In this document: one piece after another, positions 25,593 through 34,016 of the stretch
How positions within the stretch are numbered: position 1 is the stretch's first letter
Layout of the letters: the number at the start of each line of letters is the position of its first letter
Origin: Rhodospirillales bacterium
GTDB lineage: Bacteria; Pseudomonadota; Alphaproteobacteria; Micavibrionales; UBA1664
Reading direction: 5' to 3'
Assembly: GCA_023898805.1 (NCBI GenBank)
Contig: CP060260.1
Coordinates: 1,116,001 to 1,180,000, forward strand
DNA: 64,000 bases
Translations under genes and position numbers: made by a program
Notes under the pieces: model-generated
Databases searched by the model: none
The model's input: the letters and a program-made list of their open reading frames with translations, nothing else
Told to the model about the DNA's origin: nothing

Positions 25593-26639
25593 ATGAAAAA
25601 GAAGATTTTGGGCTCCAGCGGGCTGGAAGTCACCGACATCTGCCTCGGCACCATGACCTGGGGCAACCAGAATACGCAGGACGAAGGCCATCGCCAGATG
25701 GATTACGCGCTGGATCGCGGCATCAATTTCTTCGACACCGCCGAAATGTACGCGGTGCCGCCCTCGGCCGAAACCTACGGCAAGACGGAAGCCATTATCG
25801 GCGCGTGGTTCGCCGCCCGCAAAAACCGCGATAAAATCATTCTTGCCAGCAAGATGGTCGGCCCCGGCTTCCGCTGGGTCAGGGACGCCGCGCCGATCAG
25901 CGCCGCGACCGTGCCGCTGGCGATCGAAGGCTCGCTCAAACGCCTTCAGACCGATTATATCGACGTCTATCAGTTGCACTGGCCGAACAGGCCCTTTCCG
26001 CATTTCGTCAATCATGGTGCAGGGAAAATCGACTTTACCGCGACCACGACCGCGCGGGAGGAAGACAATCTTCTCGAAATCCTGCGCGCGCTGGCCGAAG
26101 CGGTAAAAGCCGGAAAAATCCGTCATATGGCCCTGTCCAATGACAGCGCCTGGGGTGTGATGAAATACCTCTGGCTTGCCGAAAAACACGGCCTGCCGCG
26201 CATGGTGTCGATCCAGTGCGAATTCGGCCTGCTTTGCCGCGTCGACGACCCGCATCTGGCCGAGGTTTGCGTGCGCGAAAACGTCGCCTATCTGCCGTGG
26301 TCGCCTTTGGGCGGCGGCGCGCTTTCGGGCAAATACGCGGGCGGCGCGCGGCCCGCGGGCGCACGCTGGACCGTCGATCCGCGCCCGCCGCACCGCGACA
26401 CGCCGGACACCCATCTTGCGATCGCGGCTTATGGCGCGGTCGCCGAAAAACACGGGCTGGATTTATGCCAGATGGGCATCGCCTTCTGCCGCGCCCAGAA
26501 TTTCGTGACCTCGACGATCATCGGCGCGACCACGATGCAGCAGCTTGAAACCAATATCGGCGCGGGCGAGATCGAGCTTGGCCCGGAAGTCCTTAAAGAC
26601 ATCGACGCGGTCTATCATTCCTTCCCGATGCCGTACTAA
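25593..26639 (+). CDS. Aldo/keto reductase, Tas-like
   Basis: A 348-residue NADP(H)-dependent (beta/alpha)8-barrel oxidoreductase. The catalytic tetrad is visible as D48 and Y53 (FFDTAEMY), K87 (ILASKMVG) and H129 (YQLHWP). The insert after residue 131 (PNRPFPHFVNHGAGKIDF) and overall length match the Tas subfamily of E. coli. Substrate is unknown. It starts 6 bp after the small membrane protein gene and may be on the same transcript as icmB, although a metabolic link to secretion is not expected. Confidence 0.92.
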   Translation: MKKKILGSSGLEVTDICLGTMTWGNQNTQDEGHRQMDYALDRGINFFDTAEMYAVPPSAETYGKTEAIIGAWFAARKNRDKIILASKMVGPGFRWVRDAAPISAATVPLAIEGSLKRLQTDYIDVYQLHWPNRPFPHFVNHGAGKIDFTATTTAREEDNLLEILRALAEAVKAGKIRHMALSNDSAWGVMKYLWLAEKHGLPRMVSIQCEFGLLCRVDDPHLAEVCVRENVAYLPWSPLGGGALSGKYAGGARPAGARWTVDPRPPHRDTPDTHLAIAAYGAVAEKHGLDLCQMGIAFCRAQNFVTSTIIGATTMQQLETNIGAGEIELGPEVLKDIDAVYHSFPMPY

Positions 26640-26675
26640 CTTGACTTATTTGACATAAGTTAATATTTTGACTGC

Positions 26676-27473
26676 ATGGCAACGTTAGCCGGTCATGAAT
26701 CGCTGATACACAAATTTGGTCGTGTCGTAGCTGGCACGGTTCTGCGCGACGTATTCGGCAGGGCGACGACGCCCGATGGCCATCGTTTTGCCTTGGCTCC
26801 AAAAATGAACGTCCGTGATTGTTATGACCTTTGGGCCGGACGTTATGAAGCGCCTGAAATTAAAATGATGCGGGAATATTTTCACCCCGATTCAAGCATT
26901 CTGGAACTGGGCTCCAATATCGGTGTTGTTACAAGTTATGCCTTTCTTGAAAAACTACTGGATGGTGGCGTGCTCTCGGGTTTCGAGCCGAACCCCGAAT
27001 CGTTTCCGACTCTGCGCGCGAACATGAACAATATTCGCAACCGTCGGCCTTCATGCACCTTCAACCTGTTTGCGGTGGCTGTGGCGCCACCGGCTGTAGC
27101 GCGCCATGGTTGGGCCAGCTTTGACGTTCGGCGGAATTTAAGTTCGGCGCTTAAGGGCGTGGTCAGCCCGGAGCTCAAAAGCCGTGAGGAACGGGTAAAG
27201 GTAATCAGCCTTAAGAAAGTCGTCGAACGGCTGGCACCCGATGGCGCTTCGCTGGTGATGGATATTGAGGGCAGCGAATATGACCTTTTTCGGCAAGATC
27301 CTGAATCCTTGGCTAAAATCCGCCAGATGGCGATTGAAATACACGGGCCGGAACTCACGAAACGCCCCGATCAAAAACCCGAAGAACTGGCCGCCTTCAT
27401 CCGAACACTGGGCTTCCGCGAACGCGCGCGTGCGGGCAATACATGGGTGTTTGCCCGCCCCGGCGCGTTTTAA
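26676..27473 (+). CDS. FkbM-family SAM-dependent methyltransferase
   Basis: A 265-residue protein with the FkbM fold. SAM motif I is SSILELGSNIGVVTSYA (about 73-89), the acidic second motif lies in SGFEPNPESFPTLRANM, and the FkbM signature LVMDIEGSEYDLF is followed by AIEIHGPEL. Members methylate hydroxyls on sugars, polyketides or other small molecules; the substrate cannot be named. No ribosome-binding site precedes the ATG. TTGACT (26641-26646) and TATTTT (26664-26669) are 17 bp apart and would place +1 at the start codon, so the message may be leaderless. It overlaps the convergent YggS gene by 4 bp. Confidence 0.82.
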   Translation: MATLAGHESLIHKFGRVVAGTVLRDVFGRATTPDGHRFALAPKMNVRDCYDLWAGRYEAPEIKMMREYFHPDSSILELGSNIGVVTSYAFLEKLLDGGVLSGFEPNPESFPTLRANMNNIRNRRPSCTFNLFAVAVAPPAVARHGWASFDVRRNLSSALKGVVSPELKSREERVKVISLKKVVERLAPDGASLVMDIEGSEYDLFRQDPESLAKIRQMAIEIHGPELTKRPDQKPEELAAFIRTLGFRERARAGNTWVFARPGAF

Positions 27474-28108
27474 ATTTTCGATATCCGCGCGCCGAACAGG
27501 GCGCTGCCCACACGCACATGCGTGGCGCCGGCCTTGATGGCTTCCTCGTAATCCGCGCTCATCCCCATGCTCAACTGCGCAAGCCCCATCGCCCGTGCCA
27601 TGTCCGCAAGCCTGCGAAAATAAGGCGCGGGATCGGCACCCGCCGGGGGAATGCACATCAACCCCGCGACCGCCAGCCCCGCATCCCGGCAATGCGCCAG
27701 AAGGACCGGCGCGGCATCGGGCGCGACGCCGTCTTTTTGCGGTTCTTCACCGATATTCACCTGAATGAAACAGGGCAGGGCACGGCCCTGCGCGCGCATT
27801 TCCCGCGCCAGTGCATCGGCCAGCCGCGTACTGTCCACGGTTTCGATCACATCGAACAGGCTTACCGCCGCCCGTACCTTGTTGGTTTGCAGGTGGCCGA
27901 TCAGGTGCAGGCGCAGATCGGGATAAAGCGGGCGCAACACGGCCCAATGCGCGTGCGCCTCCTGCACCCGGTTTTCACCGAATACGCGCTGCCCGGCCAC
28001 CAGCGCGGCCTGAATAGCGGCCGCCGTCTGCGTCTTGCTGACCGCGACCAGCGTCACGCCGGGCGGAATCCGGGCCTTGATATGGGTAAGGTTTGCGGCG
28101 ACATCCAT
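27470..28108 (-). CDS. yggS: PLP homeostasis protein, YggS/PLPBP family
   Basis: A 212-residue PLP-binding barrel protein that buffers pyridoxal phosphate. The PLP lysine is K25 in LVAVSKTQ. Other family marks are GENRVQEA (44-51), HLIGHLQTNKV, and the C-terminal LSMGMSADYEEAIKAGATHVRVGSALFG, which holds the phosphate-binding residues. Length is slightly short of the usual 225-235. It is convergent with the FkbM gene (4-bp overlap) and divergent from mscL, so it is probably monocistronic. Confidence 0.95.
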   Translation of the reverse strand: MDVAANLTHIKARIPPGVTLVAVSKTQTAAAIQAALVAGQRVFGENRVQEAHAHWAVLRPLYPDLRLHLIGHLQTNKVRAAVSLFDVIETVDSTRLADALAREMRAQGRALPCFIQVNIGEEPQKDGVAPDAAPVLLAHCRDAGLAVAGLMCIPPAGADPAPYFRRLADMARAMGLAQLSMGMSADYEEAIKAGATHVRVGSALFGARISKI

Positions 28109-28174
28109 GCCCGCAGTTTGACACCCCGCGTCATTTGTGACAATGAATCCCCACCAACAATCAAGGGGGGCCTC

Positions 28175-28603
28175 ATGGCTTTTGTTAAGGAATTCAAGGA
28201 ATTCATTACCCGCGGCAACGTGCTCGACATGGCGGTGGGTATCATCATCGGCGCGGCGTTCACCGCCATCGTTTCCAGCGTCGTTGATGACGTCCTGATG
28301 CCGGTGATCGGCCTGCTGCTGCGCGGGATCGATTTTTCCAACCTGTTCATCAACCTGTCCGACCCGATGAACAACACCTTCAAGACCGTGGCCGATGCCA
28401 AGGCCGCGGGTGTGGCCACGCTGAATTACGGCATGTTCATCAACGCGGTGATCAAATTCCTGATCATTGCCTTCGCTGTGTTCGTGATGGTCAAAAACGT
28501 CAACCGCTTCATGAAGAAGCCGGAAGCCGCGCCGGCCGCTCCGCCGGCCCCGCCGGAAGACGTGGTGCTGCTGCGTGAAATCCGCGACCTGCTTAAAAAG
28601 TAA
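28175..28603 (+). CDS. mscL: Large-conductance mechanosensitive channel MscL
   Basis: A 142-residue inner-membrane channel that opens under membrane tension to release solutes during osmotic downshock. It starts with the amphipathic helix FVKEFKEFITRGNVLDMAVG. TM1 (about 17-43, VGIIIGAAFTAIVSSVVDDVLMP) includes the pore-lining G/A residues. A periplasmic loop follows, then TM2 (about 86-108, INAVIKFLIIAFAVFVMVKN) and the cytoplasmic helix bundle ending in LREIRDLLKK. An alanine/proline linker joins TM2 to that bundle. AAGGGGGGCC precedes the ATG. An upstream frame from 27443 is antisense to yggS and not real. Confidence 0.97.
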   Translation: MAFVKEFKEFITRGNVLDMAVGIIIGAAFTAIVSSVVDDVLMPVIGLLLRGIDFSNLFINLSDPMNNTFKTVADAKAAGVATLNYGMFINAVIKFLIIAFAVFVMVKNVNRFMKKPEAAPAAPPAPPEDVVLLREIRDLLKK

Positions 28604-28636
28604 GGTTTCGGCGGACGAAAAACGCTTGAAGTCTGG

Positions 28637-28663
28637 CGGGTCCTGCCTTAAAAGCAGGACCCG
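28637..28663 (+). terminator. Hairpin between mscL and tRNA-Ala
   Basis: GGGTCCTGC (28638-28646) and GCAGGACCC (28654-28662) form a perfect 9-bp stem with a 7-nt loop. There is no T-run, so it may be a Rho-dependent or weak terminator of mscL, or a processing site ahead of the tRNA. Confidence 0.5.
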
Positions 28664-28671
28664 TACCTGAT

Positions 28672-28747
28672 GGGGATGTAGCTCAGCTGGGAGAGCGCCT
28701 GCATGGCATGCAGGAGGTCGACGGTTCGATCCCGTTCATCTCCACCA
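28672..28747 (+). tRNA. tRNA-Ala (anticodon GGC)
   Basis: A 76-nt cloverleaf. The acceptor arms are GGGGATG and CATCTCC, including the G3-U70 wobble pair that is the alanine identity element. The D arm is GCTC...GAGC. The anticodon arm is CCTGC/GCAGG with loop ATGGCAT, giving anticodon GGC (reads GCC/GCU). The T arm contains GGTTCGATC. The discriminator A and CCA end are encoded (28744-28747). No integrase or second partial tRNA copy is seen nearby. Confidence 0.97.
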
Positions 28748-28750
28748 TCT

Positions 28751-28782
28751 TTTTAACCCGCCGCCACGGCGGGTTTCTTTTA
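28751..28782 (+). terminator. Rho-independent terminator after tRNA-Ala
   Basis: AACCCGCC (28755-28762) and GGCGGGTT (28768-28775) form the stem, followed by TCTTTTATTTT. It sits between the tRNA and the end of a convergent gene on the minus strand and may serve both, since TTTTTAA also lies on the other side. Confidence 0.85.
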
Positions 28783-29643
28783 TTTTGGCGCCAAGGAATA
28801 GCTGGCCTTGTCGCAGCTTATGAGGTGAATCTTGGGCTCTGCCAGATTCTTGCGCAGGGCTTTGATCCGCGGCGGTCCCCAGGAAGTAAACTTGCAATGA
28901 ATTCCCGGGGCGGTTACCGATCCGGAAACATAATCTGGATAATAGTTGAATTGAAGGTCCGAAAAATTTCCGGTCAGCATTTTCCCGGCGCTTTTGGCAA
29001 TTTCAAGAAAATCGAAATAATAGCTGTCGCGGATCAGATACGTCTGGATATCCTCGGGTCCGCATTTGTCTTTTGATTCGCATACGCTAACGCGATGCGC
29101 GCGGTTATCCGGGTCTTTCGGGTCCACCAAAGTGGGAGTTTGGAAATACCCGTCTTCGTCGGCGGCGGTCATATGATAGACGACGGCGTCCTTGGCAAAT
29201 TCAACAACGCCGGTTGTAACGCCTATCGCCGTATGCCACGCCAGAGGGGCGCCATACCATACGCCCGCGGCGATAAATGCCGCCGCGACGGCCGAACGTT
29301 TGGGTGAAAAAGTTCGCGTCCCGTCCGCGTTTTTGCGGTACGCGGCGCGGTTGTAAAACGCCTTGCCCCAGCGCGGCAGCGGACCGAGGATCGGGCGAAT
29401 GGTCTGCCACGCCTGCGCCGCCATGTTGAACGCGGCGGAAACGGTGCGGGCGACCTTGCCCGCCGCCTCGACCGTGTCGCGCACATCTTGCGTGAACGTG
29501 CCGCGCATCGCATCGTCGAAGGCATTCTGGCGGATCGTATCCGGGTCCGCTTCGGGACCCTTTGCCGCATCCTGCGCCTGCGCCGCCGCGGCCCGCAGTT
29601 GATCGCTTAATGAAAGGGGTTCTGTTTTTTCGTTCCGTTCCAT
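28780..29643 (-). CDS. Membrane protein of unknown function, third gene of the ClpB-like/coiled-coil operon
   Basis: A 287-residue protein of unknown family. Residues 1-90 are soluble and helix-rich. A basic segment (RWGKAFYNRAAYRKN) precedes one hydrophobic stretch at about 117-150 (VAAAFIAAGVWYGAPLAWHTAIGV, long enough for one, possibly two, membrane helices). The C-terminal region of about 135 residues has four cysteines (C188, C194, C250, C277) and a tyrosine-rich stretch. Cysteines spaced this way could form disulphides if the domain is periplasmic. The ATG at 29643 lies one base past the TGA of the AAA+ gene, so translation is probably coupled. It is last in the operon and ends at the tRNA-Ala terminator. 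Confidence 0.75.
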   Translation of the reverse strand: MERNEKTEPLSLSDQLRAAAAQAQDAAKGPEADPDTIRQNAFDDAMRGTFTQDVRDTVEAAGKVARTVSAAFNMAAQAWQTIRPILGPLPRWGKAFYNRAAYRKNADGTRTFSPKRSAVAAAFIAAGVWYGAPLAWHTAIGVTTGVVEFAKDAVVYHMTAADEDGYFQTPTLVDPKDPDNRAHRVSVCESKDKCGPEDIQTYLIRDSYYFDFLEIAKSAGKMLTGNFSDLQFNYYPDYVSGSVTAPGIHCKFTSWGPPRIKALRKNLAEPKIHLISCDKASYSLAPK

Positions 29644-29644
29644 G

Positions 29645-31990
29645 TCACACCGCCAGTCGGCCGAATACCGCCGCTGCCTGAGGCGCCGGGGCGCTGTCCC
29701 CCGCCGCGAAGTTGAAGACGAATTCTTTCGTCGCGGGATCGCGCCGCGCGCTCAGCGTGCCCGAAAGGGGCGCATCGCCGCTTTCTAGCAGCAGCCCCGC
29801 GACCCGGTCACCAAATATTTTGTTAATCATCATTTCCGCGCGCCGCCCGCTGACATTCAGGCAGTGGTCGCGCACGAACAGGTTCAGCTCCTCCGGACGG
29901 TAGTCGATCTTCAGGTCCGGATTTTTGCGTGCGGCGGCCTTTTGCAGCTTGCCGACCTCGCGCCCGACGATTTGGGTCAGCGCCTGTTCGTCCAGCGGCT
30001 TGGCGCACAAGACCGCGTCGTTGCGGTCCAGATATTCCGGCGAAAACACGGTAGTGTCGTGCCGGATTCGGTCCTGAAACAGACTTTCCGCCGTCTTGAA
30101 ATCATGGCTGACCCAGATGTCCTGACCGTAATTGGTGGTTTCGACGATGACGATGTTGCGGAAATCCGCTTCCTCGCCGTCGAATCCGACCAGCCGGCCC
30201 GAACCCTTCATCTTCAAAAGCGCCTGACGCACGTCGTAATGCGCTTTTTCGATCTCATCCAGCAGCAGGACGCAGAACGGTTTTTTCTGGCCGATCTCGA
30301 TCAGCTTGCCCAGCTTGCCATACCCCTCGTATCCCGGGGGCGCGCCCAAAAGCGCGGACACGGTGTGCTTTTCCTTGTAATTCTCCATGTCCACGACCTC
30401 GAAGAACTCCTCGGAACCGAACAGCTTGAGCGCGATCTGCTTGCCGATCCAGCTTTTGCCGACGCCCGGCGGGCCCGCGATCATGAACGTGCCCAAAGGC
30501 CGGTTCGGGTCGTTCAGGCCCGTGGCCGCGCGTTGCAACGAAGCGACGATCGGCGCCAGGACGTCGTCCTGGCCGAAGACGCTTTCCTTCATCAGCGCCA
30601 TGCCGTTGCGCAGATTGTCCTTAAGCCGGCCGGAAATGCCGCCCACCGGCTGGCGTGTCTCGGCCGATGCGGCCTTTTCGATTTCCGATGCGGGCAAAAC
30701 CACAGGGTCGCGCTTGACGCCGCCCAACTGGTTAAGGTCGGTGTGCAGCTTCTGGATCGCCGTATTGTATTTGGCGATCTGCTGTTCATAGGGCAGGACC
30801 TGCGGATTGCGCGAAACCGCCAGATCGAATTCACCGAATTTCAACAAGGAATCCTGATCGAGCTTGAGGACATCCGCGCGTTGCCGACCCTTTAGGTCCG
30901 GATGCCCGTCGGGAAGCCCATCGACATGCTTGCGCAGCATCTCGGCATTGGTCTTGCGCGTGTCGTCGTCGAATTTCTCGATGGTCCGCCGTGCCGTCGC
31001 GATCAATTGCTCGAACTGGCGAATGTCGCCCTGCTTGCTTTTGATCGTTTCGCGTTGCGCGCTCCACGCCTTGCCGGATTCTTCAAGCTCGATCCTGAGC
31101 GTTTCCGCCTGCGAGTGCAGGCTGTCCTTCTTCTCGGCATCCAGGCCGTTGGCGTTCAGTTGCGCCTCGATGCCGCGCAGCAGCGATTCCTTTTCATACG
31201 CGCCCGGCGCTTTGGCGTGGATGTCCATGTGGAAGGCCGTGGCTGCGCTGTCCAGCAGGCGAATTGAACGGTTCGGTTGCGCCGTGCCTTCGTACATCCC
31301 CTTGAATCGCTGGGTGATGCCGATCAGATAGCGCAGCGTGTCGTCCTCCACCAGCACGCCCTTGGCCGCGTGCAGCTTTGCGTGCGATTTCAGGATCGTG
31401 AAGATCTGTTCTTCGCCCGGCTCCTTCAGCTCCTTGGTCGTGAAGCTGTTGGAAAATTCCGGGTGCTTGGCGTTGAATTCGGCCTCCTGCTTGCGGTCGA
31501 CGCAGATGACCGTATCCAGATAATCCGCCGTGACCGTGGCCTCGATGAAATTGTTGATGATCGATTGCGGAGCGTTGCAGATGAAGCTGCATCCGTCGTC
31601 GATCAAAAGCACCGGCTTGACCATCCGTTCGCGGGCGACCGCGCGCAATTCGTCCAGCGCGGCCTTGAATCGCGCCTCGATCGCCTTGGGGTCGGATGTG
31701 TTGTACAGATTGTTGCCGTTGAAACGGTACAGCGGCCGGATCATGAAATCGTCGGGCATGCTGCCGTCGTGTTGGTGGTGCACCAGCGCGTCCAGCAGGG
31801 TCGATGCCCCCGCGCCGCGCGCGCTGACGATCTTGACGCTGTTGGCCGAAGGCAGGTTCAGGCTTTTGACGACGTCCAGAAGCTCTAATTTGTCGCCGAC
31901 ATATTCAAAGTCCGGCTCCATCGCGTTCAGGTAATCGGCGGCGGGAACGATCAGTTTTTTATCCATTCCCAGTTCGAAATAAGATGACAT
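29645..31990 (-). CDS. ClpB-like double-AAA+ protein with a degenerate first ATPase domain
   Basis: A 781-residue protein laid out like a Clp/Hsp100 unfoldase without the N-domain. D1 has a P-loop-like SARGAGAST (56-64) in which the catalytic lysine is alanine, and a Walker-B-like VLLIDDG (127-133). A coiled-coil region (about 265-345) sits where ClpB has its middle domain. D2 is intact: Walker A GPPGVGKS (506-513), pore loop GAPPGYEGYG (549-558), Walker B LLLDEIEKAH (575-584), a sensor-1 region TTN (618-620), an arginine-finger segment PEYLDR (651-656), and a sensor-2 region SGRRAEM. D2 would thus pull polypeptide through a pore. Target and partner are unknown. GAGGAG precedes the ATG closely; M9 is an alternative start. 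Confidence 0.85.
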   Translation of the reverse strand: MSSYFELGMDKKLIVPAADYLNAMEPDFEYVGDKLELLDVVKSLNLPSANSVKIVSARGAGASTLLDALVHHQHDGSMPDDFMIRPLYRFNGNNLYNTSDPKAIEARFKAALDELRAVARERMVKPVLLIDDGCSFICNAPQSIINNFIEATVTADYLDTVICVDRKQEAEFNAKHPEFSNSFTTKELKEPGEEQIFTILKSHAKLHAAKGVLVEDDTLRYLIGITQRFKGMYEGTAQPNRSIRLLDSAATAFHMDIHAKAPGAYEKESLLRGIEAQLNANGLDAEKKDSLHSQAETLRIELEESGKAWSAQRETIKSKQGDIRQFEQLIATARRTIEKFDDDTRKTNAEMLRKHVDGLPDGHPDLKGRQRADVLKLDQDSLLKFGEFDLAVSRNPQVLPYEQQIAKYNTAIQKLHTDLNQLGGVKRDPVVLPASEIEKAASAETRQPVGGISGRLKDNLRNGMALMKESVFGQDDVLAPIVASLQRAATGLNDPNRPLGTFMIAGPPGVGKSWIGKQIALKLFGSEEFFEVVDMENYKEKHTVSALLGAPPGYEGYGKLGKLIEIGQKKPFCVLLLDEIEKAHYDVRQALLKMKGSGRLVGFDGEEADFRNIVIVETTNYGQDIWVSHDFKTAESLFQDRIRHDTTVFSPEYLDRNDAVLCAKPLDEQALTQIVGREVGKLQKAAARKNPDLKIDYRPEELNLFVRDHCLNVSGRRAEMMINKIFGDRVAGLLLESGDAPLSGTLSARRDPATKEFVFNFAAGDSAPAPQAAAVFGRLAV

Positions 31991-32024
31991 GGCTCCTCAC
32001 TCGGTTCTTGTCGTGTCTTGTCGT

Positions 32025-32078
32025 GGAAAAGAAAAAGAAGGGGCCGCCCGGCATTGCGGCGATGGGACGGCCCCTTCC
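32025..32078 (-). terminator. Intra-operon terminator-like hairpin between the coiled-coil and ClpB-like genes
   Basis: GAAGGGGCCG (32037-32046) and CGGCCCCTTC (32068-32077) form a perfect 10-bp stem. On the minus strand it is followed by TTTTTCTTTT. It lies in the 94-bp gap after the coiled-coil gene. Partial termination here would make more coiled-coil protein than ClpB-like protein. Confidence 0.75.
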
Positions 32079-32084
32079 GCGGTC

Positions 32085-34016
32085 TTAGGCGATCATCAGG
32101 CGTACCGCGCCTTTCGGAGCCACTGGCGCGCCGCCGACGGGCGTCGCCTTACCGCTTTTCGTGCCGCTGTCGTTGGCCGCGGCCACGCGCAGGGCTTCCG
32201 CCTCGCCCGCTTGCTGCAGGCCATCGCGCTGCATCTCGCGCTCGGCCGAGGGGCCGATGCCGACCAGCCCTTCGTTGAGCGTCTCCATGTCCGCGCGCAC
32301 CTGACGGAGGGCCTCGCGGGATGCGATGCCCTTGCGGGTCTGCTCGCGCAGATCCTTGGTCACCGCGTCGATCGACTTGGCGGTTTCGATCGCCTGCTTC
32401 AGGGCTTCGGTCAGACGGTCGTTTTCCGCGCTCTTGCCTTGCGACACCATGTTGAAGATGTCGGCGGTCGCCTGCGTCGACGATGCCGACAATTCGGCCA
32501 GGATGTCATCGACCGCGCCCGTTTTCTCGCTGGCAATCGCCATTTCCAGCGCCTTGGTCGTGGTCAGCAGCTTCGACGACACGTCGACCGCGGCATTGGT
32601 CCGCAGACGCTGGGCGTCGATGAACTTCTGACGGAACGCGTCGGTAAGGCCGGTATACACGCCTTCCTGCCGGGTCAGCTTTTCCGAAAGCTCGCCGGTG
32701 CGGCCTGCGATGGTCAATCCTTCGCGGGAATGCCGGGTTGCGTTTTCGTACTGAGTTTTTGCGACCTCGTACGCCGGGTCATAGATGGCGTCGTCGCCTT
32801 TTTCGTCGCGGATCTTTTTGACGATGGCCTCCTGCCCCTCGATGAACGCGGCATCGTTGACCCGCACCTTGGCGTCGGCTTTGGCCACCATTTCGACCAT
32901 GCCGCCGACATTGGTGACGGTGTCGCGCATCGTGCCGACTTCCTTGCCGCCGGCATCGAAGCGGGCCATGGCGCGCTCGAAGTCCTTGACGCTGGTACTG
33001 ACCATTGTCTGGACGCTGCCGACCAGCTCCTGGCGCTTGTCTTTGAATTCGGGACCGGTGATTTCCAGAAGTTTGGAAAGCGCCTGCGTGTCCTCGTCCT
33101 GGCCAAGCTTGGCGTCGATGCCGCCGATCTGGGTTTCCAGGGCGCCGACCTCGCTTTCCAGCCTGCCGATCAAGGCGTTCTGCGCCTCAAGTTGTGAGGC
33201 CGTGCCGGTGGCCCGTCGGGTCAGTTGGGCGATATCGTCTTGATAGGCGGCGATGGCGCTTTTCTTCTGGGCAATGGTTTCCGTGGCTTTGGCCAGTTTC
33301 TGCTTGTCACGGGTCAGGAAGAATTTGGCCTCTTCCGCTTGTTGGACACCCTCGGCCTTGGCCTGTGCGCCCTGGGCATCGCCGACCGCTTGTCTGCGGT
33401 CATCAAGCCTTTCGGACAGGTCTTGCGCATCACGCTCCAGCGGCTTCAGATCGCGTTTCGCGCGCTCCAGCTCCTTGGCCTTGCCGTTGCGCTCGTCGTC
33501 GAGCTTTTTCTTGCCATCGCGCAGCTCCTGCACCTCGGCCAGCAGCTTATGCGGCGGGATGCCAGCATTGCGGGCTTTTTGCATGACGCCGAAAGCCTTG
33601 ACCAGCGGCTCAAGATTGCCCTTGAAGATGCCCAGATTCGTTTGCAGCGTCTGGACCGTCTGGTCGAACAGCGAGAAGGCCTCGTCGTTCGTGAACGCGA
33701 CTGATTTCTGGGTGACGTCCAGAACCTGGTTCTCCGCGTAAAGCAGGAAGTCGTTGAACGCGGTCAGATTGGCGGCGTTTGCTTCCGGCGTCAGCGCGGG
33801 GTTATAGGTTTTCAGGGCGACCAGCTCGCTGATCCGGGTTTCCTCGGATTTGCTGGTATCGGTCACAATCGCGTAGGCCGGGTTTTGTTTGATCGCGGCT
33901 TCGGTGATTTCAAACCGGGTCGTGTCGACAGTTTCCTGAACGGCGGTTTCGACACGGGCTTCGGGCGCAGTTTTGTTGGCTGCGGCCTCGGCCTGAAGTT
34001 TGGCAAGCAATGACAT
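32085..34016 (-). CDS. Large coiled-coil protein of unknown function, first gene of the ClpB-like operon
   Basis: A 643-residue protein without signal peptide or membrane helix. A folded-looking N-terminal part (35-150) is followed by a strong coiled coil (about 155-305, rich in E, K, L, Q heptads such as ERAKRDLKPLERDAQDLSER). A second helical region follows (about 330-600, with SSKLLTTTKALEMAIAS and SSTQATADIFNMVSQG). The C-terminus is flexible (AANDSGTKSGKATPVGG). I recognise no family with confidence; the C-terminal helical part faintly recalls TelA-type toxic-anion-resistance proteins, which needs a profile search. A strong AAAGGAG precedes the ATG. It heads the operon and is probably its most expressed product. 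Confidence 0.8.
   Translation of the reverse strand: MSLLAKLQAEAAANKTAPEARVETAVQETVDTTRFEITEAAIKQNPAYAIVTDTSKSEETRISELVALKTYNPALTPEANAANLTAFNDFLLYAENQVLDVTQKSVAFTNDEAFSLFDQTVQTLQTNLGIFKGNLEPLVKAFGVMQKARNAGIPPHKLLAEVQELRDGKKKLDDERNGKAKELERAKRDLKPLERDAQDLSERLDDRRQAVGDAQGAQAKAEGVQQAEEAKFFLTRDKQKLAKATETIAQKKSAIAAYQDDIAQLTRRATGTASQLEAQNALIGRLESEVGALETQIGGIDAKLGQDEDTQALSKLLEITGPEFKDKRQELVGSVQTMVSTSVKDFERAMARFDAGGKEVGTMRDTVTNVGGMVEMVAKADAKVRVNDAAFIEGQEAIVKKIRDEKGDDAIYDPAYEVAKTQYENATRHSREGLTIAGRTGELSEKLTRQEGVYTGLTDAFRQKFIDAQRLRTNAAVDVSSKLLTTTKALEMAIASEKTGAVDDILAELSASSTQATADIFNMVSQGKSAENDRLTEALKQAIETAKSIDAVTKDLREQTRKGIASREALRQVRADMETLNEGLVGIGPSAEREMQRDGLQQAGEAEALRVAAANDSGTKSGKATPVGGAPVAPKGAVRLMIA

Noticed and set aside
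27443..28174. An N-terminal extension of mscL in the same frame
   Set aside because: The extra residues lie antisense to yggS and do not resemble any domain. The ATG at 28175 has a good ribosome-binding site and gives a normal MscL.
29645..31990. ClpV of a type VI secretion system
   Set aside because: The double AAA+ layout fits, but no tss genes (tssB, tssC, hcp and others) are present, and the degenerate D1 and lack of an N-domain do not match ClpV.
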